Numbered from the stretch's first letter, positions 1 to 8,137 are shown. The stretch is 64,000 nucleotides of DNA from JAAXHB01 sp965214945 (GCA_965214945.1 OZ244029.1:2418001-2482000); one strand, 5' to 3'. The notes: generated by a model not told the origin, from the letters alone. Program-made: numbers and translations.

Positions 1-504
1 CGACACCGGAACCATGCCACCGGGGAATGCCTGGATCTCGTGGCGGCGGAAGCTGCCCGGCCCTTCACGGTCAGAGGCCTGCGAGTGCGGTTCCACGTCC
101 CACACGGGACCCATCGCCTGCTCGTGCACCTGGCGGATCTCGGTGAGCGTGACCACCCTGTCGTGGCCGGCGGCTTCGGCGGGGCTGCTGGCTTGGCGAT
201 ACACCCACTCGGCGGCATTGGCGTAGCCGCGGACCTCCAAGTACTCGCGAAGCTCCTTGTTGCCGACGGCGCGGCCCTCGGCCAGCAGCTTCTCGACCTG
301 CTTCAGCACGAGGGTGTTGCCCTCGATGGCCGTGGAATGGTGCGCCTCCTCGTACCAGATCCCCCGCCAGATGTCTGACGCCTCAGCAGGCGACGGCAGC
401 CCACCCAGGCGGTCCCACAGCTCGGCAACGCCGTCTTCGAGCCGGGTGTAGACGTACTTGCGGGAGGGCCGCCCGTGCTGTCGCTGAATTTGTTCGCCAG
501 ACAC
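1..504 (-). CDS. Fic domain protein, N-terminal part (runs off left edge)
   Basis: Fic enzymes transfer AMP or another nucleotide moiety to hydroxyl side chains of target proteins. The 168 visible residues are the N-terminal part. Residues 57-63 read STAIEGN, matching the (S/T)xxxE(G/N) inhibitory-helix motif placed N-terminal to the Fic core in class II Fic proteins. It is followed by a helix with LKQVEKLL, typical of Fic/DOC N-terminal regions. The catalytic HxFx(D/E)GNGR loop would lie beyond the window. A GTG at 504 is chosen because it opens the frame just after a dyad-rich leader; an upstream TTG is possible. No partner gene is visible. The family call is firm from the motif, while target and activity are unknown. 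Confidence 0.82.
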   Translation of the reverse strand, partial: MSGEQIQRQHGRPSRKYVYTRLEDGVAELWDRLGGLPSPAEASDIWRGIWYEEAHHSTAIEGNTLVLKQVEKLLAEGRAVGNKELREYLEVRGYANAAEWVYRQASSPAEAAGHDRVVTLTEIRQVHEQAMGPVWDVEPHSQASDREGPGSFRRHEIQAFPGGMVPVS

Positions 505-512
505 GGACCTAA

Positions 513-538
513 TTGTGCCGCACAAATCATGAATTTGT
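513..538. promoter_or_regulatory. Two overlapping dyads upstream of the Fic gene
   Basis: Just upstream of the Fic start, TTGTG (513-517) pairs with CACAA (521-525), and ACAAAT (522-527) pairs with ATTTGT (533-538). Another CGCACAA copy lies near 559-565. Clustered small dyads in a leader suggest a repressor site, possibly autoregulatory. No known operator is recognised. Confidence 0.4.
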
Positions 539-729
539 CGCGTCTGCGCAAACCTAATCGCACAAAACACTTTTGTCGTTGATGTTCTTGCTGCTGCAGT
601 TTGTCAATGCCTGTCCTGGCTTGCCGTGACCCAGCGCCTCCAGCAGACAGCCGAGCCAATCGCAGACAGCGAGCAGAGCATGCGGTGATCGTCGTCGCCA
701 AACGGCCTCAGAGATGGCCACCGCACGGC

Positions 730-2334
730 CTAATCCAGAAGCGAACTGAGCGCTCGGCCTCCAGGACTGCCTACAAGGCCCAGCTCGACCTCGGCACGCG
801 CGACGAGGGCCAGCGGCTCAAGCTCACCGTCGGCCTCAAGTTGCGCGTTCACGATCCGGTCCAGCCCAGCGCCAACTAGGCTGAGAGAGGTTCTCGTGGT
901 TGCGTGCAACGCGGATGAACGTAGCGAGCCGGCGTGAGCAATGGTGTTCCGCTGGTTGTAGAGGCGACGAAGCGAGTCCGTTAGGTACTCCTTGATCCGT
1001 GCGAGTTCACTCATCGGCTTGTGGAGAATGGCGATGATCCGATCCTGAGCAGCCAGATCGCTGCTCTCCGACAGGCTGAGTCGTTTGCCCACCATGAGAT
1101 GGCGCTCGACGAGTAGCGCCTTTGCGTGGGTCGACAACGTATCGGCCAATGAGCGCTTCAGTGAGTCACTTGTGCTTCCTCTGTGCTGGTATGCGAGGTG
1201 AGTGAGTTCGGCTCGCGGCAGCGAACAGGCAACGAGGGCCGCTAACCGATCCGCAGCCAAGTGGTGCTTTCGCTCCTTCGCTCGGATGAGAAGAGCCTCG
1301 ATAGCAAACCATGCACCCGTGATCGCTGCGCTGGCGGTCGGCGACTCTGCATAGGAGACAAGTTCGAGGGCGTCGTTGGTCGCAGGCGGCAGACCACCGT
1401 CGAAGCGATATGCGGCACTTGCGTGGAGCAGCCGAGGGATCTCCATCTGCCGGTGGGTGGAACGAACCCCATAGCGCCGGGCATTGCCCGCTATCCGAGC
1501 CCACCCAGCGATACGGATGGTGTCATCAGAGGGTCTGGCGACCTTGGCTCGAGCATCGGCCTGAGCGATCGTGACTCGGGCGGCCTCAACCGCCGACCAT
1601 GGGTCGCGGCTCTCGATCCGGAGAAGGAACCCACCCGAGTGACGGCCCGGTTCCTCGACCGGCACGCTCTCGCGAAGCCATGCCGCCGCCGCGTGGCCAT
1701 CAAGCCAACTCACTCGTCCACCATCAGCTTGTGGCTTGCCATAGGGGGCGTCGCACGGAACGAAGACGTCGAAACTCCGCTGAGGCATCCTGTTCACCAT
1801 TGCTCGGGCCGCTTTAGCCAGGTCGCCGACGCTCGTCAGGTCCGCAGCCACCGCGGTTATCCACCGATGGAGATGGTCAGGGCTCAATCCCAGGTCGAGA
1901 AGGTGAGCGGCAAATGCTCTGGCGGTGAATTCAACAGGCGGTTCTGAAGTTGACACGCACCAGTTGTCAAGATAGTCATCATCTAGGCGACGAACTAGAT
2001 GAGCGAGTTCGTCGCGGGCCGTGACCGGGACCTTCGAAGGCGGCGATGTGTCGAGTTCGTCGAGGCGAGACGTGATCTCGCTGGCCAGCGGTGCTGCCCC
2101 GGGATCGCAGCCAACTTCGCGTTTGGCGGTCCCGACCACGTACCTGAGGCCGTCGGTGCTCGGGACAGCGCCGGTGAGGCATGCATCAGCGTACTCGATG
2201 ACCTCCGTAAGCCCGAGCGTGGTGCCTACATTCCAGAGCCGGCGGTGCCATGGGGTTCGGTGGGCAAAGAAGTCGCCAAGCCTGGCGAGAATCAGCGTCG
2301 TCGGGTTCGGAGCTTGTCTTTGCGGTGCGGCCAC
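730..2334 (-). CDS. HEPN-domain protein, probable RNase or defence factor
   Basis: A 534-residue protein with no recognisable enzyme core in its first 400 residues. Near the C-terminus, residues 462-467 read RNTIAH, the Rx4H signature of HEPN ribonucleases, set in a helical context (YNQRNTIAHAG). HEPN proteins of this size with a C-terminal RNase motif are common in abortive infection and toxin systems, including ApeA-like proteins. It stands alone between the Fic gene and a decayed restriction locus. The GTG start at 2334 lacks a clear Shine-Dalgarno sequence, so translation may be leaderless. A palindrome lies 24 bp upstream. HEPN membership is well supported; the defence role is inferred from motif and neighbourhood. 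Confidence 0.65.
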   Translation of the reverse strand: MAAPQRQAPNPTTLILARLGDFFAHRTPWHRRLWNVGTTLGLTEVIEYADACLTGAVPSTDGLRYVVGTAKREVGCDPGAAPLASEITSRLDELDTSPPSKVPVTARDELAHLVRRLDDDYLDNWCVSTSEPPVEFTARAFAAHLLDLGLSPDHLHRWITAVAADLTSVGDLAKAARAMVNRMPQRSFDVFVPCDAPYGKPQADGGRVSWLDGHAAAAWLRESVPVEEPGRHSGGFLLRIESRDPWSAVEAARVTIAQADARAKVARPSDDTIRIAGWARIAGNARRYGVRSTHRQMEIPRLLHASAAYRFDGGLPPATNDALELVSYAESPTASAAITGAWFAIEALLIRAKERKHHLAADRLAALVACSLPRAELTHLAYQHRGSTSDSLKRSLADTLSTHAKALLVERHLMVGKRLSLSESSDLAAQDRIIAILHKPMSELARIKEYLTDSLRRLYNQRNTIAHAGSLRSSALHATTRTSLSLVGAGLDRIVNAQLEADGELEPLALVARAEVELGLVGSPGGRALSSLLD

Positions 2335-2357
2335 GGCTCAGGTACGCTAATGCCGTG

Positions 2358-2378
2358 GACGGCACCTAGGTGTCCGTC
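2358..2378. promoter_or_regulatory. Near-perfect 21-bp palindrome upstream of the HEPN gene
   Basis: The core CACCTAGGTG is a perfect 10-bp palindrome. It is extended by GACGG on one side and CCGTC on the other, with a single bulged base. It sits 24 bp upstream of the HEPN gene start, where an operator would lie. Confidence 0.45.
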
Positions 2379-2389
2379 ACGGTCTACAC

Positions 2390-2421
2390 GGGAGGAGCCG
2401 CCCTTCGGGGCCGCTCCTCCC
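2390..2421. terminator. GC-rich hairpin, possible transcription terminator
   Basis: GGGAGGAG (2390-2397) pairs with CTCCTCCC (2414-2421) around an inner CCC-TTCG-GGG tetraloop. It follows the 3' end of the hsdR remnant on the minus strand and precedes the HEPN gene. No long T-tract is present in either direction, only TTTA on the plus strand, so termination is plausible but not certain. Confidence 0.45.
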
Positions 2422-2445
2422 TTTACCGTCCCAGCGCCGGCCGGG

Positions 2446-2800
2446 CTAGTAGTTCTCCCGGATGTAGGCGTAGGCCCGGTCGAACAGCTCGCCGGTGGGC
2501 GGCAGCGAGAAGCGGCGCAGCGTGAGCCGCAGCTGCTTGCGCACCTCGAGATCCTGGGGCACCGAGGTCTGCCAGCCCGTCCCCCGAGCAGGCGCCACCA
2601 GCGCATCGACGGCCTCCACCACCTCGTCCACGATGGCCGGGCGCACGTCGGGGGCGAGCTTGGCGGCCCGCAGCTCTTCCAGGCGCCGGTGAGGCTGCGC
2701 CACACCCGATGCGGGTCGCTGCAGGAGACCCTGCGGCGGATGCGTTCTTCCAGCCGCTCCAGCACCTCGCCGGCAGTGGGCGCCGGCCGGGGCACTTTAG
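2446..2800 (-). pseudogene. HsdR C-terminal remnant (type I restriction)
   Basis: The last 85 codons, ending in a natural stop at 2446, read like the helical C-terminal domain of type I restriction endonuclease subunits. Examples are RKQLRLTLRRFSLPP and the ending FDRAYAYIRENY. Upstream, to about 2800, related sequence (TAGEVLERLEERI) continues in another frame, so at least one frameshift lies near 2700-2750. The helicase and nuclease domains of a normal HsdR of roughly 1000 residues are absent. Decayed hsdM and hsdS lie about 4 kb away on the same strand, so this is probably the third piece of one dismantled type I locus. Confidence 0.6.
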
Positions 2801-3240
2801 AACGGGCCACGTCCTCGTTCAGGTCGCTCCGTCGTAGACGGTGTATGGGGCCGGCCGGGTCGAACTTCACGGCCGTGAACCCCGCCTCGACCTCGCCGCG
2901 GCCGCCTCGGCGGCAGCGTTCGGGGCGCGGTACACGGCGGCTGCGCTGTCCGCGGCGTGGGTCTCGGCGGGATCGGGGTACAGGTAGGTGTAGGCGCGGA
3001 GTCACTCGTGTACCAGCGCACCCCAGAAGCTCGTATACCGGCTTGCCGACAGCCTTGCCGCAGATGTCCCAGCAGGCTGTCTCGACGTCCGAGAGCACCG
3101 CGCCGAGCGAGATGTCGGGGCGCAGCGTGTAGCCCGAGCCGTAGGTGTTGCGCCACATGCTCTCGATGCGGAACGGGTCGTTGCCCACGAACCAGCGCTG
3201 GGCGGTGTCCTCGATGCGGATGCTCAGCCGCAGCTCATCC
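2800..3240 (-). pseudogene. Mandelate racemase/enolase superfamily fragment, frameshifted
   Basis: From about 3240 downward the minus strand reads as the N-terminal half of a mandelate racemase/muconate lactonizing type enolase-superfamily protein. DISLGAVLSDVETACWDI and GKPVYELLG are typical. After ELLG the frame is lost, and later family-like pieces (AYTYLYPDPAET, VEAGFTAVKFDPAGP) appear in other frames, so several indels have occurred. The 5' end is missing: the fragment begins exactly at the stop of the AbiEii gene. The catalytic barrel is absent. At about 2800 it is joined directly to the HsdR remnant, marking a recombination junction. Confidence 0.65.
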
Positions 3241-4416
3241 GTGTGCTAAGTCCAGCGAGCGGGCCAGCTCGATGGCCTCGTCGAAGCTCGGCCGCCATCC
3301 CCAGATCATCTCCTGTAACACCGGGTGATCCCATGCGTCTCTGGCGGCTCTGTTGGCTTCGGTGCCTGGGGTGAACACAGGGCTGGTACCCCAGCCTCCC
3401 GTCGGGCGGGGGCTGCCGCTGACCCCGCGACGGTGCTGCCAGGCGCGTTCGTAGTATTCCTCGGAAAGCCAGGCGAGCGCCTCGCGGACCTGCTCGGCGT
3501 ACTCAGACCGTGCGATGCTGGCGATGTCGTAGACGTCACGGAGCCGATGTTGCACGGCGGCGAGGTTGCCGTGGACAGCTCTCGAATGCTGCGCGTGGAA
3601 CTTGTTGGCGGCAATCGTCTCGATACCCAGCAAAGGCACTACCAGTTCGCCCAACTCAGGGAACTCCTCGATCTCCTCGGCGGTGGCGACTCTGCCCATC
3701 AGCGACACGACTTGACCGTTCCGCAACATCCCCTCGATGGCTGGTTCAACAGCAATGTCGGCTTTGAGGAAAGGCGCATCGGCTCGCTCGACGTGGACCC
3801 GCACTGTCAGCGCGGTGACTCCTTTCCCTACCCTGATTTCCGGCTTCAGAATTCGTTCCCGAGCCGCAGCGTCGAGCAACCACCTCACAGACTTCTTCGC
3901 TTCCTCCTGCAGCTTCTTGTCGAACTCGTCGGCCAGCAACAGCACCCCGAAGTCCAAGTCCTCCGAATACCGCTCCGACACGTGGTAGCCGTTTGTCAGC
4001 GCAGTGCCTCCGCCGAGCCCGAGCAAGGCGATTTCTTCGCCAGTAGCGCGATGCGCCACACGATGCCCAGGGGCGCAGCCTGCCAGCGTCCCTGCGAGCA
4101 GGTTGTGCAAGTGATAATCACGCGTGACGTTTAAGCGACGCACTCCGATCTGCGCTTCGGCTCGCACGGCTATCTCAGCGAACCTCTCGGGATGTCCCGA
4201 CAGCCCATAGCCTCCTTCGATTACTGACAGCCGTCGCAGATCGTCTTTGGGGTCGGGACGCCCAGGAAGCCCTGACACAGCAGTCACTTGTGGCATCCCT
4301 GGAGCCGCTGCCGCAGGATCGGGTCTGTGCTTCATGGTGCAGCCCGTCCCGCGCTGGCATGGCCGACCGTCGCTGATCCTGGGCTTGCCGCAGATCTCTC
4401 TAGGCCGCTTCGGCAC
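3235..4416 (-). CDS. AbiEii/AbiGii-type nucleotidyltransferase toxin
   Basis: AbiEii toxins are nucleotidyltransferases of type IV abortive-infection toxin-antitoxin systems; characterised relatives modify tRNA. The 393-residue protein carries GGTALTNGYHVSERYSEDLDF (about residues 137-157, written here in part: GGTAL then RYSEDLDF), the GG and SxDxD nucleotidyltransferase signature. A later conserved ETIAANKFHA-like segment is also present. Its start overlaps the end of the upstream antitoxin gene by 17 bp, as in abiE operons. The N-terminus has an extra Cys-Cys-Cys-His cluster (CGK, PCQ, GCTMKH) resembling a small zinc-binding module, unusual for the family. A start downstream of that cluster is possible. 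The gene looks intact although both flanks are decayed. Confidence 0.8.
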   Translation of the reverse strand: MPKRPREICGKPRISDGRPCQRGTGCTMKHRPDPAAAAPGMPQVTAVSGLPGRPDPKDDLRRLSVIEGGYGLSGHPERFAEIAVRAEAQIGVRRLNVTRDYHLHNLLAGTLAGCAPGHRVAHRATGEEIALLGLGGGTALTNGYHVSERYSEDLDFGVLLLADEFDKKLQEEAKKSVRWLLDAAARERILKPEIRVGKGVTALTVRVHVERADAPFLKADIAVEPAIEGMLRNGQVVSLMGRVATAEEIEEFPELGELVVPLLGIETIAANKFHAQHSRAVHGNLAAVQHRLRDVYDIASIARSEYAEQVREALAWLSEEYYERAWQHRRGVSGSPRPTGGWGTSPVFTPGTEANRAARDAWDHPVLQEMIWGWRPSFDEAIELARSLDLAHG

Positions 4417-5125
4417 GGCCCCACCTTCCTGTCTGCTCAGCCGGTATCCGTGCGCACAGATCCGCTATGCGCTCCTGGAACACCGCCCTCGGCTCGCAAG
4501 GCCATCTCGCGCTCGGGCTTATCTCCGTCTCAGCAGCCCAGCGAACGGCATCGGCGCGGATCGTCGACGGGTAATACAGCTTGGCAATCGAGGTGCCGTC
4601 AGCAACCCACTCCACAGCGTCGTCCCATTCCTCCTCGGAGAGCCCGAAATGCTGGACCGCCTCGATCAATGAGACCTCGGCCCAAGACAGCCGCTCTCGG
4701 CGCTTGTTGGCTGGCCGGTGGACGTAGGCGGTGAACCTGTCCAGCGGCGCCGTCTGGCGCATGGTGGCGATCCGCTCCCTGGCGGGGCACTGCGTGCTCC
4801 AGTCCATCCAGTTCGTCGCCGAGCAGTCGGCGTATCCGCTGCCTGGCCCGGCGTAGATGAGTGCTGCCAGGTTGGGGTCGTGTGGCCGCGGGTTGCCGCT
4901 GGACCAGCGGCTGACGCGCCAGTAGAAGCCCTTTCCGAGCCTGCGGATCGGCGGGTCGTCTCCTTGAGCGAGACGGCAGAGCATGACCGAGGCGATCCGT
5001 GACGGAGCCGGCACCTCGTACTGCCAGAAGAAGCTGCCCTCTGGAAGTGCCATGACCCAGGCGCGGGCTTCCGCCGTCGGGGTGGACGTTCGGGAGCGGG
5101 GGGAAGCAGTGACGGGTGCGGTCAT
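4400..5125 (-). CDS. AbiEi-like antitoxin with winged-helix N-terminus
   Basis: The N-terminal third has the winged-helix pattern of AbiEi/DUF6088 antitoxins: SRIASVMLCRLAQ followed by IRRLGKGFYWR, i.e. helix, recognition helix and beta wing. The C-terminal half (ERLSWAEVSLIEAVQHFG) resembles the second antitoxin domain. Such antitoxins autorepress the operon by binding inverted repeats, and a perfect pair lies just upstream at 5141-5179. The ATG at 5125 is preferred. A TTG at 5143 would keep the frame open but falls inside the inverted repeat. The stop overlaps the toxin start, indicating coupled translation. Confidence 0.75.
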   Translation of the reverse strand: MTAPVTASPRSRTSTPTAEARAWVMALPEGSFFWQYEVPAPSRIASVMLCRLAQGDDPPIRRLGKGFYWRVSRWSSGNPRPHDPNLAALIYAGPGSGYADCSATNWMDWSTQCPARERIATMRQTAPLDRFTAYVHRPANKRRERLSWAEVSLIEAVQHFGLSEEEWDDAVEWVADGTSIAKLYYPSTIRADAVRWAAETEISPSARWPCEPRAVFQERIADLCARIPAEQTGRWGRAEAA

Positions 5126-5140
5126 GCCGACAGGATACAG

Positions 5141-5179
5141 CAAGGATTCACGGGTGTTATCTACGTCGATGAATCCTTG
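5141..5179. promoter_or_regulatory. Inverted-repeat operator of the AbiE-like operon
   Basis: CAAGGATTCA (5141-5150) and TGAATCCTTG (5170-5179) are perfect 10-bp inverted repeats separated by 19 bp, directly upstream of the antitoxin start. AbiEi antitoxins are known to bind long inverted repeats at their own promoter, so an autoregulatory operator is the simplest reading. Confidence 0.7.
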
Positions 5180-5282
5180 CCGTTCAGTGCATAGCTACCT
5201 CGCCTCGCGCGATCGGGTGCCTCAGGGCTGCTGCTCGAAGCGGCAGGGCGGGTACGGGAACCGGCAGGGGTAGCTTTGCGCC

Positions 5283-5864
5283 ATGGCATTCACACTGCCT
5301 CCGCTTCCCTATCCTGCCGACGCTCTGGCGCCCCACATCAGCGAGCGCACGCTCGACTTCCATTACGGCAAGCACCACGCCGGCTACGTAGCCAACCTCA
5401 ACCGGCTCACCGACGGCAGCGACCTCGCCGAGGCCACATTGGAGACGATCATCAGCGGTGCCGAGCCGAGGCCGCTGTTCAACAACGCGGCGCAGATCTG
5501 GAACCACACATTCTACTGGAACTCGATGCGCCCCGACGGCGGCGGCAACCCCGGTGGCGACCTGGCCGCTGCGATCGCCTCTGACTTCGGCAGCGTGGAC
5601 GCCGTCAAGCAGCGCCTCGCGGAGGAGGCAGTGGGCAACTTCGGCTCGGGCTGGACCTGGCTGGTCAGCGGCGGCCTCGGGCTCGCTGTGGTCAACACCG
5701 ACGACGCCGACACCCCGCTGCGAACCGGGCTCAGGCCGCTGCTGGCCATCGACATCTGGGAACACGCCTACTACCTCGACTACCAGAACGCCCGGGCGGC
5801 CTACGTGGAAGCGTTCATCGAGCACCTGCTCAACTGGGAGTTCGCCGAGGCCAACTTCTCCTGA
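5283..5864 (+). CDS. sodB: Iron/manganese superoxide dismutase, Fe-type features
   Basis: Converts superoxide to oxygen and hydrogen peroxide in the cytoplasm. The 193 residues are full length for the family. Metal ligands are visible at H27 (FHYGKHH), H75 (IWNHTFYW), D157 and H161 (DIWEHAYYLDYQN). Gln at position 71, next to the second ligand (AAQIWNH), is the position usually occupied in iron enzymes. The gene stands alone between the abiE pair and a VapBC remnant, an intact housekeeping gene inside a decayed accessory zone. Metal preference is inferred; the enzyme family is certain. Confidence 0.93.
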   Translation: MAFTLPPLPYPADALAPHISERTLDFHYGKHHAGYVANLNRLTDGSDLAEATLETIISGAEPRPLFNNAAQIWNHTFYWNSMRPDGGGNPGGDLAAAIASDFGSVDAVKQRLAEEAVGNFGSGWTWLVSGGLGLAVVNTDDADTPLRTGLRPLLAIDIWEHAYYLDYQNARAAYVEAFIEHLLNWEFAEANFS

Positions 5865-5965
5865 CCCCACCCCCTACGACCGAGACCCGGGAGGGTCGAG
5901 ATCAGTGCCCTGCCCGTCGCGCGGAGGGCTGAGCGACTGTATCTTTATCCCAACGGAGAATGCTG

Positions 5966-6089
5966 ATGGGACGAGTGCTCAAAGCCGATAGAGCCGCGTA
6001 TCTGCGACGTGGTGAGAGAACTGGCCGGTGTATTCACCGGCCTCTATGAGGAGGACGAACTCGAAGCTCTGCGATCCGAATGGGATTAA
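5966..6089 (+). pseudogene. VapB-type antitoxin remnant
   Basis: An ATG at 5966 opens MGRVLKADRAAYLRR, which soon loses its frame. In the next frame a sequence ending LYEEDELEALRSEWD and a stop at 6087-6089 looks like the acidic tail of a small antitoxin. Its stop overlaps the start of a PIN-domain reading frame, the usual VapBC arrangement. A single indel would join the two halves. The antitoxin call rests mainly on the PIN neighbour. Confidence 0.4.
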
Positions 6090-6248
6090 CCCACCTCGAT
6101 GCTGGCGTGCTCATCGGGTTCTTGAACCGCGACGATCGAAGCTGCCCGGTGGCAGGCGGGTCACCGATCCTTGCGGCTGCCGGATGCTCTGATGATCGCC
6201 ACCGCAATCGAGACCGAGGCCGAGAGGCTCGTCACCACAGACCGGTGA
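6080..6248 (+). pseudogene. VapC-like PIN-domain toxin, internally deleted
   Basis: The ATG at 6080 opens THLDAGVLIGFLNRDD, the first strand and helix of a PIN nuclease with its first acidic residue. After about 25 residues the central domain is missing. In another frame the end reads LPDALMIATAIETEAERLVTTDR, the family's C-terminal LPDA and TTD motifs, with a stop at 6246-6248. A PIN domain is about 130 residues; under 60 are left. The 3' end overlaps the antisense hsdS remnant. Confidence 0.6.
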
Positions 6249-6773
6249 TCTGCGCCTCCAGCGCATCCAAGCACGCATCGATCGACCCCACCACAGCCAC
6301 AATCCGCCGCTGCTCGGCAATCGGCGGAACGTTCACGATCATGTTGGCGAACGCATCTTCTTTCCAACGATTCCTGCTCACTTTTGTGGACCCTGTGGAC
6401 TCAATCTCAATCTGGAGCCACACAGACGGCTGGCACATCATAAACTTGAGGTAGACACGATCCAATCGAGCCGGATCAACTTCAAAAGTGGAAATTCGCC
6501 GGATACATAGCTGACTGACAGGCCGGGCGGGATCAGTCCGAATGAGCCCTTCCAGGCGAAGAGTCTGCTGTAAATGAAGTCTCCAGTCGGAACTGCATAG
6601 AAGGCGGAGGCCTTCGTCGTCTCGGACGAGACCACCTCTCGAAGGAACGCACCTTTGCCATACCAGCGAACTCCGAGTAGCGGATATGCCTGGCCTGGCT
6701 CTACCCGTACCTTGCGCTTCACCTGCGACACCAAGTCGCCAATCCGCAACCGTTGCCAGCCCCTACTGTCCAT
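6232..6773 (-). pseudogene. HsdS specificity-subunit remnant (type I R-M)
   Basis: The ATG at 6773 overlaps the hsdM stop, as in intact type I operons. The first frame carries one target-recognition domain (W-RLRIGDLV, then GDFIYSRLFAWKGSFG and VSGEFP). A frameshift near 6488 moves the continuation (TFEVDPARLD, then PPIAEQRRIVAVVGSIDA) to another frame that ends at 6232. PPIAEQRRI is the classic start of the HsdS conserved spacer helix. Only about 180 residues remain, half of a two-domain HsdS, so the second recognition domain is gone. Confidence 0.75.
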
Positions 6774-7925
6774 AGCCGGTGGCCTTCAATCGCTCGAGCA
6801 TCACCTGCTGTGTAGCTGCGGTGACTTCTGCGGACTCCTCGAGGGTCGAAGAGAGCGTCGATGTCGGCCTTGCTAAGGGAGTTCTGATTGCGGCCTGGCT
6901 GGAACCGCTCGGCACCATCGATTATGCGGACCTTGCCTACCCAGTCGGGGTGCTTGGACTTGCGCAGGATCAGCAGGCAGGCCGGGGTGGCGGTGCCGTA
7001 GAACAGGTTCGTTCCGAGCCCAATGACTGTCTCGAGCAGATCAGATTCGATCAAATACCGGCGGATCCTTGCCTCGGCCCTGGAACGAAACAGAACCCCG
7101 TGGGGCATGACCACTCCGACACACCCCGCGTGGCAGAGGCGAGCATGTGTTGGAGCCATGCCATATCCGCAGTGTTTTTTGGCGGCACACCGCCGTACCC
7201 CGAGCGCCGGTGCGGGTCGGTCGCCCAGTGTTCCTGGCCCCATTTCTTGAGCGAGAAGGGCGGGTTGGCGATCACCACGTTGAACGTAGAGAGTCTTCCG
7301 AGATCGTCGGTGAACTTGGGGGCTCGGAGGGTATCGCCTCTGACGATCTGAGCATTGTCCACGTCGTGCAGGTAGAGGCTCATGCGGCCGATTGCAGACG
7401 ACGTCTGGTTGATCTCCTGGCCGTAGAAGCGCATCTGCGCCACAGACTTGCCCGCTGCGGCCACGGCATTGGCGGATTCGATCAACATGCCGGCCGAACC
7501 GCCGCCGGGTCGTAAATGATGTCGGTCGGCTGCAGATCGAGGATCCGCACCAGCAGATGAATCACCGCTCGTGGCGTGAAGAACTGGCCAGCCGAAACGG
7601 CGTTCTCGTCGGAGAACTTGCGCAGCAAGTACTCATAGCCCGCACCGAGCATGTCGTTGGGCACCCGCGACGGCGAGATCACGTAGCGGTTGAAGTGCTC
7701 GATGAGGCGCACCAGGCGTTCGGGCGGGATCGGTCCAGGCGGCGGTGCCGAAGATGCCCGCCAGGCGCTGCGGGTTGGCTTCCTCGATCCGCTGGGTTAT
7801 CTCCTGGACCAGCACTCCGTGGTTCTCGGCTGCCCGCCGCAGATCGTTCCACTGGCAGCCCTCCGGGATGGCACACTTGTGGAAGTCCGCCTCTATCTCA
7901 GCTTCAAGACCCTCTCCCCCCCCTC
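6763..7925 (-). pseudogene. HsdM adenine methyltransferase remnant (type I R-M)
   Basis: Pieces in several frames together spell a type I N6-adenine methyltransferase. They are CQWNDLRRAAENHG, then GQFFTPRAVIHLLV, then a broken motif I (IIYDPA), then FNVVIANPPFSLKKWG (catalytic NPPF), then LIESDLLETVIGLGTNLFYGT, and finally a tail ending at the stop at 6763-6765. Frameshifts lie near 7740, 7497, 7130 and 6850. The motif I Gly-rich loop is interrupted. The N-terminus is truncated and part of the C-terminal domain is missing. It forms one locus with hsdS downstream. Confidence 0.8.
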
Positions 7926-7994
7926 TGCCGGGGCTGGCTCCCGCTGACACTCAGGCGATCCCAGCTCGCTGGGTTGCAGGCGTCCGCAACAGCT

Positions 7995-8038
7995 AAGCCT
8001 CAGCGTCCGTACCGATAAGCCTCAGCGTCCGTACCGAA
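7995..8038. repeat. Tandem duplication, 2 x 22 bp, beside tRNA-Ser
   Basis: The unit AAGCCTCAGCGTCCGTACCG plus two bases occurs twice in direct succession (7995-8016 and 8017-8038), differing only at the last base. It ends 10 bp before the tRNA-Ser gene. Confidence 0.8.
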
Positions 8039-8048
8039 CCCGGTACAC

Positions 8049-8137
8049 GGAGACGTGGCCGAGTCAGGTTGAAGGCGCTTACCTGCTAAGGAAGTAACGT
8101 CGCAAGGCATTCGAGGATCCGAATCCCTCCGTCTCCG
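8049..8137 (+). tRNA. tRNA-Ser(GCT)
   Basis: An 89-nt class II tRNA. The acceptor GGAGACG (8049-8055) pairs with CGTCTCC near the 3' end, followed by discriminator G. The D arm starts TGGCCGAG. The anticodon loop is CTGCTAA (anticodon GCT), followed by a long variable arm and a T loop ending CCGAATC. There is no encoded CCA. The anticodon stem has one A-G mismatch and the last T-stem pair is mismatched, so it is slightly degenerate. It borders the decayed restriction locus, consistent with use as an integration site. Confidence 0.75.

Noticed and set aside
2446..7925. Frameshifts as assembly or sequencing errors
   Set aside because: Adjacent genes of equal composition (abiE pair, sod, and nearly all genes elsewhere) are intact, and the affected genes also show deletions and truncations that base-call errors do not explain. 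Read-level checks are still advisable.
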